Shown: positions 32,537 through 43,950, numbered from the stretch's first letter. The stretch: DNA of 64,000 nucleotides from Adiantum capillus-veneris (GCA_014529385.2 CM043965.1:17809912-17873911); one strand, 5' to 3'. Notes: generated from the letters alone by a model not told the origin. A program made the numbers and translations.

Positions 32537-34111
32537 CTACTTTGAGATCCTAGTACTAAGATTCATTTGAGATGACACCCAAGGGAACAAATTTTCTGCA
32601 GTGAGAATTACAAAAGGTTTTGGTAGCAGGTAGGATCTAAACTTTCTCACCGCAAACATGAGAGAAAGCATCATGAGTTCTGCTTCTGTGTAGTCTCTCT
32701 CCAAAGCATTCATGACCCTACTAGCAAAGTAGATGGGTCGCATCCTTGTACTGTGGAGATCTTGTTGTAGCAACACAGCACCAATTGTTTCCCTTCCAAC
32801 ACTAGAGCTAACAAAGAATGTGTACTCCCAACAAGGAGGCATGAGTGTTGGTAGCTCTGACAAAATGACTTTAATGTTACAAAAATACTCTTCAAGCTTA
32901 TCAGACCATGCAAATTCTACTTGTTGTGTCAACTTTTGCAAAGGATGAAGCAACTCCGAGGCTAAGTGAATGAAGCGTGACATATACTTCACCTTCTGAA
33001 TGAAAGAGATTACCTCCTTAAGACTCTTCGGTGATGGGAGCTCAATAAGAGCCTTTGCCTTTGAAGGATCCACCTCAATGCCTTTATAGGAAACCTTGTG
33101 ACCGAGCAAGATTACTTCATCCTCACCTATATGGCACTTGTCGGGGTTGAGTTGACCTCCCATGTCGTAGAGCTTCTTTAAACCTTCTTCTACCTTTTGT
33201 AGATGCAATGATTTTGAGCTATAAATGCAGAAATCATCAATGAACACCCTAATTGACTTTCCAAAGAATGCTTGAAACACCATGTTCATGAAACGTTGGA
33301 ATGTTGCAGGAGCATTTGTCAAACCAAATGGCATGACTCTAAAAGCATAACAACCCCAAGGAGTGATAAACGTTGTTTTCAATTGATCTTCCAATGCGAT
33401 ACCTATTTGAAAGTAGCCTGAGTAGCCATCACACACAGTGTACTTCTCATGACCAACTACCTCATTTAGTATCTCATCCTGAAATGGGAGGGGAAAGTGA
33501 TCTCTGTTTGTTGCCTCATTGAGTGGACGGTAATCCACACACACCCTCCACTTTCCGTTTTTCTTAGGAGTGACAACAATGGGAGAGACCCACTCTGAAT
33601 TCTCCACTGGATAAATGAAACCTGCTGCTAGAAGCTTTCTTACCTCCTTGAGTAAAGCCTGCTCCTTGATGACTCCTAGCCTTCGTAGCTTCTGAGCCTT
33701 AGGTGTGGCCTCTGGCTTCAGCTCAATTTTGTGTTGAACAGCATCTTCTAGCATTCTTTCATCTTCCACTTTTTGGTTCTCTTGGGAACCTACCTCCTCC
33801 AAACCTTGACAAGAGATCTCTTGGTTGCTTGGCTTAAACCTTACCCCCATGGCTTCGATGGAAGACTCCTCTTCAGTAATGCTGCCGCTACTTTCTTCTT
33901 CTGAAGTGCTATCGGTCCAACCTTCTTCCATCTCACTTTGAGACGATTCTTCATGGAGCTCCTCTTGGCGTTGCTCCTTCATGTCAAAGACAACCTTCTT
34001 ATGATTGTCATTCCTGCAAATTAATTTCCCACTCTCCCAATCCTGCAAAGCTCGCATTTTCATTAGCCATGGTCTTCCTAGGATAAATGGATAACCATTT
34101 TCATTAGCCAT
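32537..34111 (-). pseudogene. protease end, RT and degenerate RNase H, element F
   Basis: Begins inside the protease at YPFILGRPWLMKM, the closing motif. An acidic linker of about 100 residues follows. RT has [49 protein letters not shown] and catalytic FIDDFCIYSS. The first RNase H keeps its fold (AELMMLSLMFAVRKFRSYLL) but both checked catalytic Asp positions are gone: VSSSVGRETIG where DAS is expected, and LTAENLFP where TDH is expected. Stop TAG at 32,534-32,536 falls where Trp is expected before the second RNase H. The frame is otherwise open for 524 residues. Confidence 0.9.
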
Positions 34112-34220
34112 GGTCTTCCTAGGATAAATGGATAACCATTTTCATTAGCCATGGTCTTCCTAGGATAAATGGATAACCATTTTCATTAGCCATGGTCTTC
34201 CTAGGATAAATGGATAACCA
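34061..34220. repeat. 41-bp tandem repeat, about 4 copies
   Basis: Copies start (CCATGGTCTTCC) at 34,067, 34,108, 34,149 and 34,190 and are essentially identical. On the minus strand the unit encodes the protease end NGYPFILGRPW, but 41 is not a multiple of three, so only the last copy is in frame with RT. Confidence 0.93.
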
Positions 34221-34829
34221 CTTACCTTATTGAATGTTTCATTTGTCTATTTACCTTTGAAAAGAAGTGCAAAGGTAAATATAGACCCAAAATAGTCACC
34301 CACAAGACAATATAATCATTAACTCCATCATCCATAGTACGTATTGTTTGCAAAATAAAGATACAAAAATGACAAGCGTGAATTGATGAAAGTAAATCAA
34401 TGACAATTATACACAACAGCAAAATCACTTGATTGTTAATCATTGCAAATGTAATAGTTACAAACCATTGTCATTATTTAAAAAATATACATGGTTTTCA
34501 AAAAGACGTATAAAAGTCGTCTCATGATACATAATCTATGACAAAAAGAAACTAATGCTATCTAGCTATGGCTAAATTGACGTCGTCTAATCAGACGTCT
34601 CATCGCATTGAAGCGCCGTTTCTGTCAGATTCTGCAAAAAAAAACAATAAGATAGCTTTTTGTAAGTATAAACATTAGCGATGTTTATAAAACAATACAA
34701 TAAATAGAAAAGAATAAACCCTAATACTAACCATGCCGCCGCGAGAAGTTAGGATGTCTATAAGGGCGTTTAAGCCCTTCCTGCCTGCATACTCACGCTC
34801 GTACGGTGTGGGATCACGTCTTGTAAACG

Positions 34830-35556
34830 ACCACTGTCAAAACATACAAAGAATCCATTCACTTACCAAATCGGTCTCAAATGATGCCCACCTGCCGCTC
34901 CCCAAGTGGTGCAAGCTCCCTGCCTCTACTCGCGCTCTGGCTGCCTCCTTTTGTTGCTTCCACTTGTCGGGATTCTTGAGCGCTTTTTTCTTCGCATGCT
35001 TCCAATCTTCTTTGGCCAATCAATCTGGTCTGCTCAACCCATGCTTGATTGATTTTTGCACTTCGGAATGCTTATGCTTGCAGTATTCGCGCATTTGAAC
35101 CTTCATCACATCTTCATTGAAGCGGTCATCCCGTGTTGGAATGTGAAACTCGTCATGAAGCATGCTGATGACTCTGTCTTTTAATTCATTCGGTACTTCA
35201 CTTCAGGTGTTTAGTATGTAATGTCTATACAACTGAGAGCAAAGACCGCGCATGCGCAAAATCACCTTCTTGCCGTCATCATCCAAGATGATGCCGTCGC
35301 TGAAGTCGACGGAGTAAGAGAAGCCCTCTCGCCGCTAACGCATGAACCTGGGTGTCTCGGCAGGGGTCTCTAGCGGCGTGTCAATGGGGGTACAGACGGC
35401 AGGTGTCTTCACTAGAGTCTGAGCCCCGAAGCGAGGAGTGTCCACTGGAGTGACTCCTGGAGGAGTAGCTAGTGGTGTGTAGCTATGGGGAACGACAGTC
35501 AGCCCTGCAAAACCTGGTTTCGATGGCGATGTCGTGGCTGGTGTCGAGACGGGCAA
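34830..35556 (-). pseudogene. CACTA (En/Spm)-type transposon protein remnant
   Basis: One minus-strand frame, with stops near 35,333, 35,205 and 35,020, can be followed from 35,556 to 34,837. The N-terminal part is a Thr-Pro repeat (TPLATPPGVTPVDTPRF, TPIDTPLETPAETPRF). The middle has LKDRVISMLHDEFHIPTRDD, then Lys-rich helices, and the end has KWKQQKEAARARVEAGSLHHLGSGRWASFE. The arrangement of R-x-x-x-L-x-x-x-F, Lys-rich helix and H-x-x-GS-x-x-xF is that of the accessory protein or domain annotated in plant Ptta/En/Spm transposons. I found no CACTA terminal repeats. The plus-strand ORF at 34,733-35,098 is its shadow. Confidence 0.5.
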
Positions 35557-35910
35557 AGAAGGGAAGGGTAAAGAGCCTCATCGAACACAAGGCGGTGTCC
35601 AAGCATCGGTGGCGCCACTCCCACAACAACCGCCACTGCCACCGCCACCACTAGAGCGCCGGTGCCTAGACGAGTGTGAAGATCGTCTTGTCGACACCGA
35701 AGCTTCGGAGCGCGTTGAGGACTCTGAAATAGAGGGAGATGCGGATGGAGTAGGAATGCGTGATGGTGCGCAAGAGCGATGATGCTCCATGTACCACTGT
35801 ATTTGCTAGGGTGACAAAGAAGAAAGAAACTCCTCATCATCCATACCTGCATTAAACACACAAACATTTAAACTTAATATTGAATGAATGGAGTACAAAA
35901 CATGGACAAG

Positions 35911-35913
35911 TAG

Positions 35914-35944
<31 letters not shown>

Positions 35945-35992
35945 AAGAGAGAGAGAGAGGGGGGGGGAGAGAGAGAGAGAGAGAGAGAGAGG
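35911..35992. repeat. (TAGA)n/(GA)n microsatellite
   Basis: GATA units grade into GA units, with an internal run of nine to ten G. Confidence 0.9.
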
Positions 35993-36198
35993 AGGAGGTG
36001 CTCGTCGTCTCTGCTTATGAGAACATACCTAGAGCATACGTACTTGGAGTGGATGCAAAGAACATTAAATACAATGACGGAATGACACATATAAATACAA
36101 TGACGCAATGACGCAAATACGTAAAGAGCCGGAGAATTGTACAAGAACTTGAATGTGCTTGTAGATTTGGAATGTTCAAAGGCTAGCAACAACAGAAA

Positions 36199-36907
36199 GT
36201 GTTCTTCTTCTATTCAACCTGAGTGATGGAAGAGGGCAAGTACATAACTCTGAATTTACAAAACGGAGCAAAATTGTTTAAATACAATATTTATGGCTTT
36301 AAGAGATCTTTCGCTCATCCTCGCATAGCTCAGCATAAATTCCTATATCTATATAGAGCTCTCCGCGTCGACGCAAGCAATGCAAGACGAGGACAACATC
36401 ACGAGCCCGCCTGCTACGAGCTATATTTGGTCGTAAGTACCTTTTACGACATCCGATCTGAATGATCAAGTAGTCGTTAGAATCAGGGCGAGAAGCTCTT
36501 CGTGTTGATGTCTTTGTAGATCAATTATGAACACTTTGGAAATTACTGTTTTGAGTCTATCGCGATAGCGATTAGAGGTCTTACAGTTATGGTTTTCAGG
36601 GTTTAGGTGTTTGGCCATATAGGATATATCCTTGTGAGTCTTGCCCTCCGATTTCGAGTCATTCCAATATGATTTGAGACTGTTTCGAGCTTGTAGTGTT
36701 TCGTAGGATGCGTTGTCTGTTTCTTTGCTTTATGGTAGTGTTGTGGTAGGATTAGTGACTGTAGAGTGTTGTTCATGTCTAGCTCAGGGTTGACAACCCA
36801 GAGATTACCTCCATGCCCTAGGCGGGTCAGCTACGTCCTCGGATTGACAGTTTGTTGGTCTGTGTTCTCGCTATGCTCCATCGTCCGTCGCGGCGTACCC
36901 GCTAACA
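36199..36907 (+). repeat. 5' LTR (3' part certain) of element E
   Basis: The right end is fixed by CTAACA at 36,902-36,907 followed one base later by a PBS. The end resembles the LTR at 12,808. A TGTTCTTC near 36,199 could be the left end but is a guess. It contains one copy of the CGCG palindrome (TGAGTCTATCGCGATAG) at 36,552-36,568. Confidence 0.6.
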
Positions 36908-36908
36908 T

Positions 36909-36926
36909 TGGCGCCGTTGCCGGGGA
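36909..36926 (+). other. primer-binding site, tRNA-Asp
   Basis: TGGCGCCGTTGCCGGGGA, the complement of the 3' end of plant tRNA-Asp, as used by Athila-type gypsy elements, one base after the LTR. Confidence 0.92.
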
Positions 36927-37781
36927 CGAAGTGCCTAAAGTAGCGTAGACCGCATCACTCGTGTTTGATAGTATAGCATTTCTCTAGAGTTTTCTAGAGT
37001 GTTGTCACCATTTTCCTTCTTAGTGGGAAGTCAGAGAGCGGATCTCTTGACTGAGGGATAGCCAGGGAGCCTACGTCTCACCGAGGTGGTCCACCATGAG
37101 GTTGAGGTATGGTTATATTATTTTGTTGTGTGTTTAGATTAGGTTTTATGGTTTGTGTGTTTGGTTGTGACTTATGGTTGTGAAGAACTTGAAAGAGAAA
37201 AAACGCAAAGAAAAGCGCAAAAGGTAGGAGGCTGTTTGCTTGCCAGAAAGCAAAAAAAACCATTCAACCATCCAAAGTAGGACTTTAGGTAGTGTAGGAC
37301 ATCTGATGTTGATCTAGAGCAATTTTGACATGAAAATGTGCTGGAAAACACAAAAGGCAGAATTGTGTTGATTATGGTAAAAGTGCTCTAAAATGGTCGT
37401 TTGAAAGCCGATTTGAGTGCTTGTTTTTTCATTGGAGACCTTAAGGTAAGGGGAAAACAAAGATTTGGTCCAATCCAAAAAAAAAAAACTCTAAAAAACC
37501 CAAAAAACAAAAAATCTGAAACCAAATCTGTAAATTTCAAGAAAAAAAAAAGTTTGACCTCAAGACCTTGTTTTGCATATGCTCTAGAGCTTGTATGTGA
37601 AATTTCAAAGCATTTGCATCAGTGCTTGTGCATCTAAGTGGGAATTTTCTTTTTTTGAGTGTAAGGAAGTGAACCGTGAAATGCTTGAATCCAAAGGAAA
37701 AGAAGTCCAAATTGAATGAAACTTTGGGGATAGGCTTCTAAGGGAATTGGGAACCAAACTGTTCAAAAACAGAGAAAAAAA
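36927..37781 (+). other. untranslated leader of element E
   Basis: No ORF of note. AT-rich with poly-A runs near 37,478 and 37,540. A long leader between PBS and gag is usual in Athila/Tat-type elements. Confidence 0.5.
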
Positions 37782-40248
37782 TCACTTTGGTGCTGGTCCA
37801 GCATCCTCTTCTCTTTTTTGGGCATCTCGGACAACCTTCCATAACTCCTCTGGCCACTGATCCTCAACTATAGGAACATAGGGTGGGAAATCCCTCATTG
37901 ATTCATCTGTTGTATTTTGGACTACCCTCGAGTCTTGCGACCTTGGCAGTGGTTCTTCCCTATGATCTACCTCTTCTCTAGGCAATTCGTCTACTTTAAT
38001 GCTGTCATCTTTGTGCGCTGGGGTGACTATCCTATCCTTCACTTCTGGTGGAGGTGGTTCTAGCAATGCTTGAGCAGTTTCAATGAGTTGCTTACACATT
38101 TCTAGCCTCTGCTTCTCTAGTTCAAGATAAGGATAAGTCATCCATCTTTGTTCTAAGGTCTATCTATTTGCCAATCCAGCCTCATAAGCCTGTAAAATTG
38201 CGTCTAAAGGCTCATTCGCTTTATCCACTAGGACAGATCCTCCTGAACTAGCACTCTTGGGTGCTTCTGCTAGTTTAAGGGTTTCAGCTTCCCTTTGTTG
38301 TGTCTGTTGCTCTTGAGTTGTTTCCAACTCAGCTGTAACAGCCTTTTCTTCTCCTTTCTCCTTTTCTAGTCTCGCTTTCATTCTAGTCCTTCTTGCTCGT
38401 CTAGAGTTTCTACGTCTTTTGGAACTCTTACTAGTCTCTCCATCTGTAGGCTTGCTCTTGCACTTTTGCTTGTGCTCTTGTGACAACATTTACTGAAGCA
38501 ACTTGCTTAATTTCATCTTCTTTTTGTTTAAGCACCTGCTCTTTTGCAATTGTTTCTTGCTCTGTTGTTGTTGTTGTCTCTCCTTTTGTTGCGGCTCGTT
38601 CTTTCTCTGATTCGCTGGTAGAAGGAAAGGTAACATGTGGTTGCATTTTACCTTTCTTTCTTGGATTCTTAGGACAATCCAAAATCATATGTGTGATTGC
38701 ACACTCATTACAATATACATTTATCATGATATCATGGTGTGGACAATCCTTAATCAAGTGATCACTACTACCACATCTGTCACATGGACGTATTGGTTGT
38801 TGTGGCAATACTTGATATTGACCTTGAAGTGGCCTCTGATCTAACACATATCTTTCTATTTGAAGCTCATGACTCACATATTCATTTCTAGTAGCTATGG
38901 GTCTTTCACTTAAGAACACTTGTTCCGCTACATGATGATATCTAAGCGGTTGAGACATAACATGCTCAAACCCTGGTGGAGTCTTAGGTCTATAGTCATG
39001 ACAATGTTGCGTTGGATGATCCCCTCCACATGTCATGCACCTGCGCTGTTGAGGAACTCTATAGGCTGGTACTCTGTCAGAGTGGTTGATGCGTTGCATC
39101 TCATTCTCTATGATTTTCTCCTCAACATTTACTTGGTTTTGTCCTAGATTCCCTCTTTGATCCTCAAGATCAGCGGTTTTCTTTTTCTCACTCGCATCAT
39201 TCATCTTCTTCTGACCATCTTCATAGAATTTGCAATTGTCAACTAGGTCAGCTGCCGCTTTCGTCACCTCTTCCAAGGTTTGGTATCTTTTCATGTATAG
39301 GTCCTTTTGGAGATTCTCATTCCTAAGCCCTCTGATGAAGCATATAATCTGACGTTCTGGCGTGGGTAACTCTTGGGTAGGACATCTAGCAACATATTGC
39401 TTGAAACGCAGTATTGCATGTCGCAATGTTTCTCTTTCGCCTTGTTTAAATTCCTGAATCTTAGGAAGGGTGTTATGTTTTATGCCCCTCTTGGTGAATT
39501 CTTGAACAAATTCATCCAACATTTTCTCAATGGTTGTGAACTCTCTCCGGTTCAATAGTTCAAACCATGCTGGTGCATTGTCCTCCAATGTAAGTCCAAA
39601 ACCCTCATACTGCGTGTGGAAGTCCTCTACTCGTTCTACTCGTAGGACTTGCTTGAAAGCCGAGACATAGGCCTATGGGTCTCCTATTCCATTGTACTTT
39701 CTATTTACCCATTTTCTTAGCTGAGATGGTCTTATAATTTGGGGTGCAAAGTATGGAACCATACTCCTCTCTGGTATCGTTTCATCTCTCGTTATCGCTC
39801 TAGGAGGAAATGCAGGTGGTGGTCCCCTCTTTGGAATTCTCTTAGAGGTTCCTGTGTTTGGTGGATGTATCTGAGGTCCTTCATTGACCAAATATCCACT
39901 CATCTCTAATTTGGTTTGTGGATTTGTGCTTTCTACAGCTCTATATTCTCGTCCATACTTGTCAAAAAATAAAGATGTCCATTGTCGGTCGACCTCGTAT
40001 GTATAGACATATAAGAGCTTGTACTTTGTCAGCTCACCTGGGTAAGGCTCTACGCAACTGTAAAGGTTGAATTGATTTCTATTAATATAACTATATAGTC
40101 CTTCACTTTCATGGTTATACGTCCAAAATCTCTCCACAAAATTGGTCTTTATGTACTGTAGGTTTGGAAGATCTATTCTGGGCGGATGCTCATCTATCCC
40201 TGCAATCCATGTGCTTGTATAAGCTGAGTCTGAGTTTGATGTAGACAT
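37782..40248 (-). pseudogene. retrotransposon gag in antisense, three zinc knuckles
   Basis: One minus-strand frame from Met at 40,248, interrupted by TAG at 39,673-39,675, another stop near 38,430 with a shift, and TAG near 38,160. The N-terminal 200 residues end in WVNRKYNGIGDP, the gag entry motif, then the capsid region has WFELLNRREFTTIEKMLDEF and FKQGERETLRHAILRFKQY. Three Cys-His knuckles follow: CMTCGGDHPTQHC, CDRCGSSDHLIKDC and CNECAITHMILDC, the first and third one residue shorter than the standard CCHC spacing. The C-terminal part is Lys/Arg, then Gln/Glu rich. It lies opposite in strand to the LTR-PBS on its left and the protease on its right. Confidence 0.8.
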
Positions 40249-40479
40249 GACTTCTAGGCTTAACAGCTCTAGCTTGCTGTAGTAATACCTCTCTTAGTGT
40301 GTTCAAGTGTTTTGGTCAGGGAAAATCCAAAACCGTGAGCGTTTTCTCACAATTCTCTCAAATTGTCGGTTTTAGACACCCCTGACTTCCGGATGCATTT
40401 TGAGGCCTTAAACAGCATTTTGAGGTCAATTTACTCTAAGATCTGTAGTGCTGCTCTCAAGCTACGTTTTGATAAAAAA

Positions 40480-42030
40480 AGTTTTGGAATCGGAGTCCGT
40501 ATGTGAAAGTTATGACCAAAACAGTGAGATGTAATTTGGAAAGTTGCTCTATCTGATGTTTTTGCAAGTGGTCAGTTTGAGCCCAAAATTGGTGTGTGCA
40601 CTCCTTAAGCAATGATAAACCCAGTGGTATACTTGGTTTCAAAAAAAATTCTCAAAATTTTTTCTAACTTGTCTATCGCGATAGGCTCACCAAGTATGCC
40701 TTGCAGATGTCCAAATGCACTCAAACTTTGTGTACAGGGTATAATGGGCCTTCTAAACCCAAATATGAAGTTAGATTTGAGTTTTTATTTTTCTACAATG
40801 AATTTCTGAGTCTATCGCGATAGACTCACCAGAGTGTTACTGGGATACACTTTTTCAACTGTTTTCACAGATTTGAGTTCCCCTTTCTCTTGAGATACTA
40901 CTCACTAAGTTTCAACCAATTTGGAATACTTTTCCTTTGTAACTTGCATCAAACAACAGTTTCTTTTCTGATCTTATGAAGTAATCCTCTTAGATGCACT
41001 TACAATACTCCAAATTTACTCAAATTTTAACCATAGGCTCACAACAACATGTAGAACAAGGCCCTAAGGCCAATTTTCAAAAATTTCAATTTCTGTGAAA
41101 AAGCATGTGTCTGTCGCGATAGACTCAACAGATTCTTCAGTTTTGAAAATTTTCCAGATTTCTCTTTACCACTGTGTTCCCTATGCTCTGTACACCTTGC
41201 TCACCAATTTTCACTTGTTTTGGAATTTTTCTTAGGTCTGTAACTCCAACTCTAGAATTCTGAGTCTATCTGATCACTAGAAAATAGACTTAGGATGACT
41301 TCCCAATTGTCCAAAATCCACCAAATTTTGTGTGTAACCTCCTGAGAGGCTAAACAAGCTATGCTCCAGAGGGTTTTGAAAATTTCAATTTCTTTGGCCT
41401 TGCATTGAGTCTATCGCGATAGACTCAGCAAGTACCCCTTTTATAGGTCAAACTTGAACTTTGACTATACCACTGTGTTCCAACACCTCTCCTTAGTCCT
41501 CCTACCAATTTTCAAGTGGTTTGGACTTTTACTTTGTCAGCTAGACCAGATCTGGTGTTTTCTACAAGCTGAATCCTCTCAAATGGTCTTAGACCCACTT
41601 TCTGATGTCCAAATGACTTCAAAATTTTTATGTATCCTTGATAGCACCTTTCCAAGCTATGCCACCCAGGTTTTTGAAAAATCCAGTTTCTATCACTGGG
41701 TTCTTAGTCTATCACAATAGACTCACCAAGTATGCTAAAATGACACTTTTTTCAAATTTTCTCTTCACAGATGTGTTCCCTACCCTCTGTAGATCATGTA
41801 TACCAAGTTTCACAAGGTTTGAAAATTTGGTCAAGTCCCTTTACCCAATTTGTCTCTGAACTTAGACTCTAAACACCAGAATTGAGGTTTAGTGGTCAAG
41901 CAGGTGTCCAAGTACCCTCAATTTTTGGGAGCAGCCTTGTATTGATGTGTTTTACCTGTGGTATGAGGGGTTTTGCCTGATTGTGAGTCTATCTCCAATT
42001 CACCAGTCTATCGTGATAGACTGAGCAGAG
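40480..42030. repeat. tandem array with 22-bp palindromic core (array 2)
   Basis: Six copies of a palindrome with half-site TGAGTCTATCG start at about 40,668, 40,807, 41,106, 41,406, 41,704 and 42,003. Copies at 40,807 and 41,406 are perfect; the others have one to four changes. Distances are 139, 299, 300, 298 and 299 bp. The spacer sequences align by eye (shared ACCACTGTGTTCC, CCAATTTTCA, CCAAGCTATG), so these are diverged tandem units of about 299 bp. Confidence 0.87.
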
Positions 42031-42730
42031 AGCCATTGGGAATTCCTGAAATCACATTAGATAGACCACAAATGAGTGTTGATGTGAGGTCATATTATGG
42101 TGACGTAGGATCGGTAGCCTCCGAAGACAGTAGACCTGCATCGTTAAGAACTTTGCCACAGTACATGGGAGATTTTGAGGCAAAGTCTGAGATTGTGAGA
42201 GTTCCATCACAGAGGCTAGGAGGGACAAAAGAATTGGACACAAAAATTTTGACTGACTTGCTATCCATGCCAGTGAAGTGCACAATTACGTTGATAGAAC
42301 TTTTGAAAATCAGGCCAAGTATGTGGACGGATATAGGAAAATGCTTGGAAAAATTTGGGATCAAAAGCCCGTTAAGGTTCCTGGAAAAAGAGCTAGATGA
42401 GATCGAGAAGCCTAGATCAAATGTAAGACCGGTACCTCTGAACAAAGTAGGAGAGTACTGTGAAGGAGAAGATGGTAATGCCACTTTGCCTGTCGAGTAC
42501 AATGGGATTGAAAAAATCTATACTTGACAGCGGAGCAGGAATTGCCATAGCAACAAAACGAATATGAGAGAAATGGGGTAGACCCGCCTTTAGAACAACC
42601 AGAATAAAATTACAGTTACCTGATGGGCATGTGGAAAGACCCATGGGATTGCTAGAAGCGATAGTGGTGTCTTCTTGTGGTATAGAGTATGCACATACTT
42701 TTCTATGAAATTATCCTTGGAAGACCATTC
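42031..42730 (+). pseudogene. gag-pol junction and first retropepsin, element E
   Basis: The frame ending at 42,527 carries a conserved pre-protease region (LLSMPVKCTITLIELLKIRPSMW, shown here only as a landmark at about 42,258-42,327). After a shift in an A run near 42,510 the protease follows with ILDSGAGIAIATK, an intact Asp-Ser-Gly, the flap region to about 42,700, and after another shift the closing ILGRPF next to MRQLQMVQDWGYD, which is how element A begins at the window edge. This shows that the family has a normal upstream protease. Confidence 0.75.
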
Positions 42731-43439
42731 ATGAGGCAACTCCAAATGGTACAAGATTGGGGTTATGATTATCTATACTTGAGACATGCTGAAACCACAA
42801 CACGAGTAAATATGAGAAATCATAGTTACCAAGATGTAACTTAAACGCCTGTGGAAGATTTTGATTCTGCAACACAAAGTGGATCAACAGACCATCCGTG
42901 GATGGGCAAAAAGAAAGAAATCTGGATGTGCGGAGCATCGGAGTGTAGTGACTTTGGGAGAAATGATAATTCCTTAGAGAGGGTCTTAGAAGATGATGCT
43001 TACATAAGAGAACCTTTTCTGGAAGAGGCGTTAGAACCGCTAGAGTGGACTTAGATATTGGCTACTTTGGATGTCTATGTTAATGAGACCACACCAACAA
43101 AATTTTACGATGAGAATGGGTATGACATAGTCCCCTACTACATGCTAAGGGTTATGTGTGAGACAGATGAAGAATCTGAGTATGATGAACTCAAAGTCAA
43201 GACAAATGACTCTATGGGTGATCCTGCTTGTGATTCATATAATGAAGGGTCAGATAGGCAAGAAGTGAATACCTCCATGATGTCTACAATATCATTGGGT
43301 GGTATTGCTACACTTGCTACAACGGAGGGAGGTATGAGAGCTATCCAAAGTGATAGATGCAAATCATCACCACATGATGCATCTCTCACCACTGGAACTT
43401 CAGACGATAAGGAGTCCATGCCAAAGATTGCTCAAGTCA
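42731..43439 (+). pseudogene. post-protease pol segment, element E
   Basis: Matches 2-480 of element A closely (FDSATQSGS, EIWMCGASEC, EPLEWT, GYDIVPYYMLR). Stops at 42,841-42,843 and 43,052-43,054. After about 43,200 the sequence is Ser/Thr/Asp-rich and, unlike element A, it does not lead into RT: RT, RNase H and integrase are missing here. Confidence 0.75.
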
Positions 43440-43950
43440 CTCAAGAGAACACAGGAAATCTAGTACCAAAGAAGATCAACTTTTTGCTAAGTGCACAAGA
43501 TGGAATCAAGATGAATTTTATGGCGGAAATTGATACAAATTCCACGACTAATGTCATGTCATATGGCATGTGGTTACTTCTAGAAGCTACTCTCCAACTA
43601 CACTCACAGAATGTCAAAGAAAAATTCTTGGTGGTAGATTCTCGACAAATGGGAACACACTTGATTTTGCCCAAGCCATGGGCACAAGTCTTTGAAGACG
43701 AGCCTGAATCTTCAACAATGGTCATCACGACAAGCTATCAAGTGGCAACAGAGGTCAAGCCTACAACAGTTCAAAGATTCTTGGCTATTGAAAAAGGCAA
43801 AGCTAAAGTAAGCCCACAGTCTCTAGCCCAGCCAATGCAAGTGCAAGACAAAGCCTCTACATCAAAAGCCAAACCATCAACAAAACAATGGAAACCCAAG
43901 CAAAAAGTCTATCAACCGAAGTTTCCATCGCCCGAAAGTCTCCAAAGGAA
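43440..43950 (+). pseudogene. degenerate second retropepsin-like domain and Lys/Trp tail, element E
   Basis: In the same frame as the preceding segment. MAEIDTNSTTNVMSYGMW matches the protease active-site region with Asn in place of the catalytic Gly, and THLILPKPWAQVF resembles the closing motif, with a shortened middle. It ends in KPSTKQWKPKQKVYQPK, like the Lys/Trp repeat tail of element A. So the order protease-2 then basic tail recurs, after loss of RT and integrase. The match is by motif and order only and could be overread. Confidence 0.45.

Larger units (their letters stand above)
30483..34220 (-). mobile_element. Ty3/gypsy Tat-like element F, truncated at protease
   Basis: Minus-strand order: end of protease, RT, degenerate RNase H, archaeal-type RNase H, integrase, polypurine tract. 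The second RNase H between the first one and integrase is the mark of the plant Tat lineage. Gag and most of the protease are absent; the break coincides with a 41-bp tandem repeat at 34,061-34,220. Confidence 0.87.

Noticed and set aside
34733-35098. Plus-strand ORF of 121 residues
   Set aside because: Opposite-strand shadow of the CACTA-type frame, which shows family-like motifs.
41973-42030. Protein start at 41,973
   Set aside because: The first codons lie in the palindrome array; coding similarity begins only after about 42,031.
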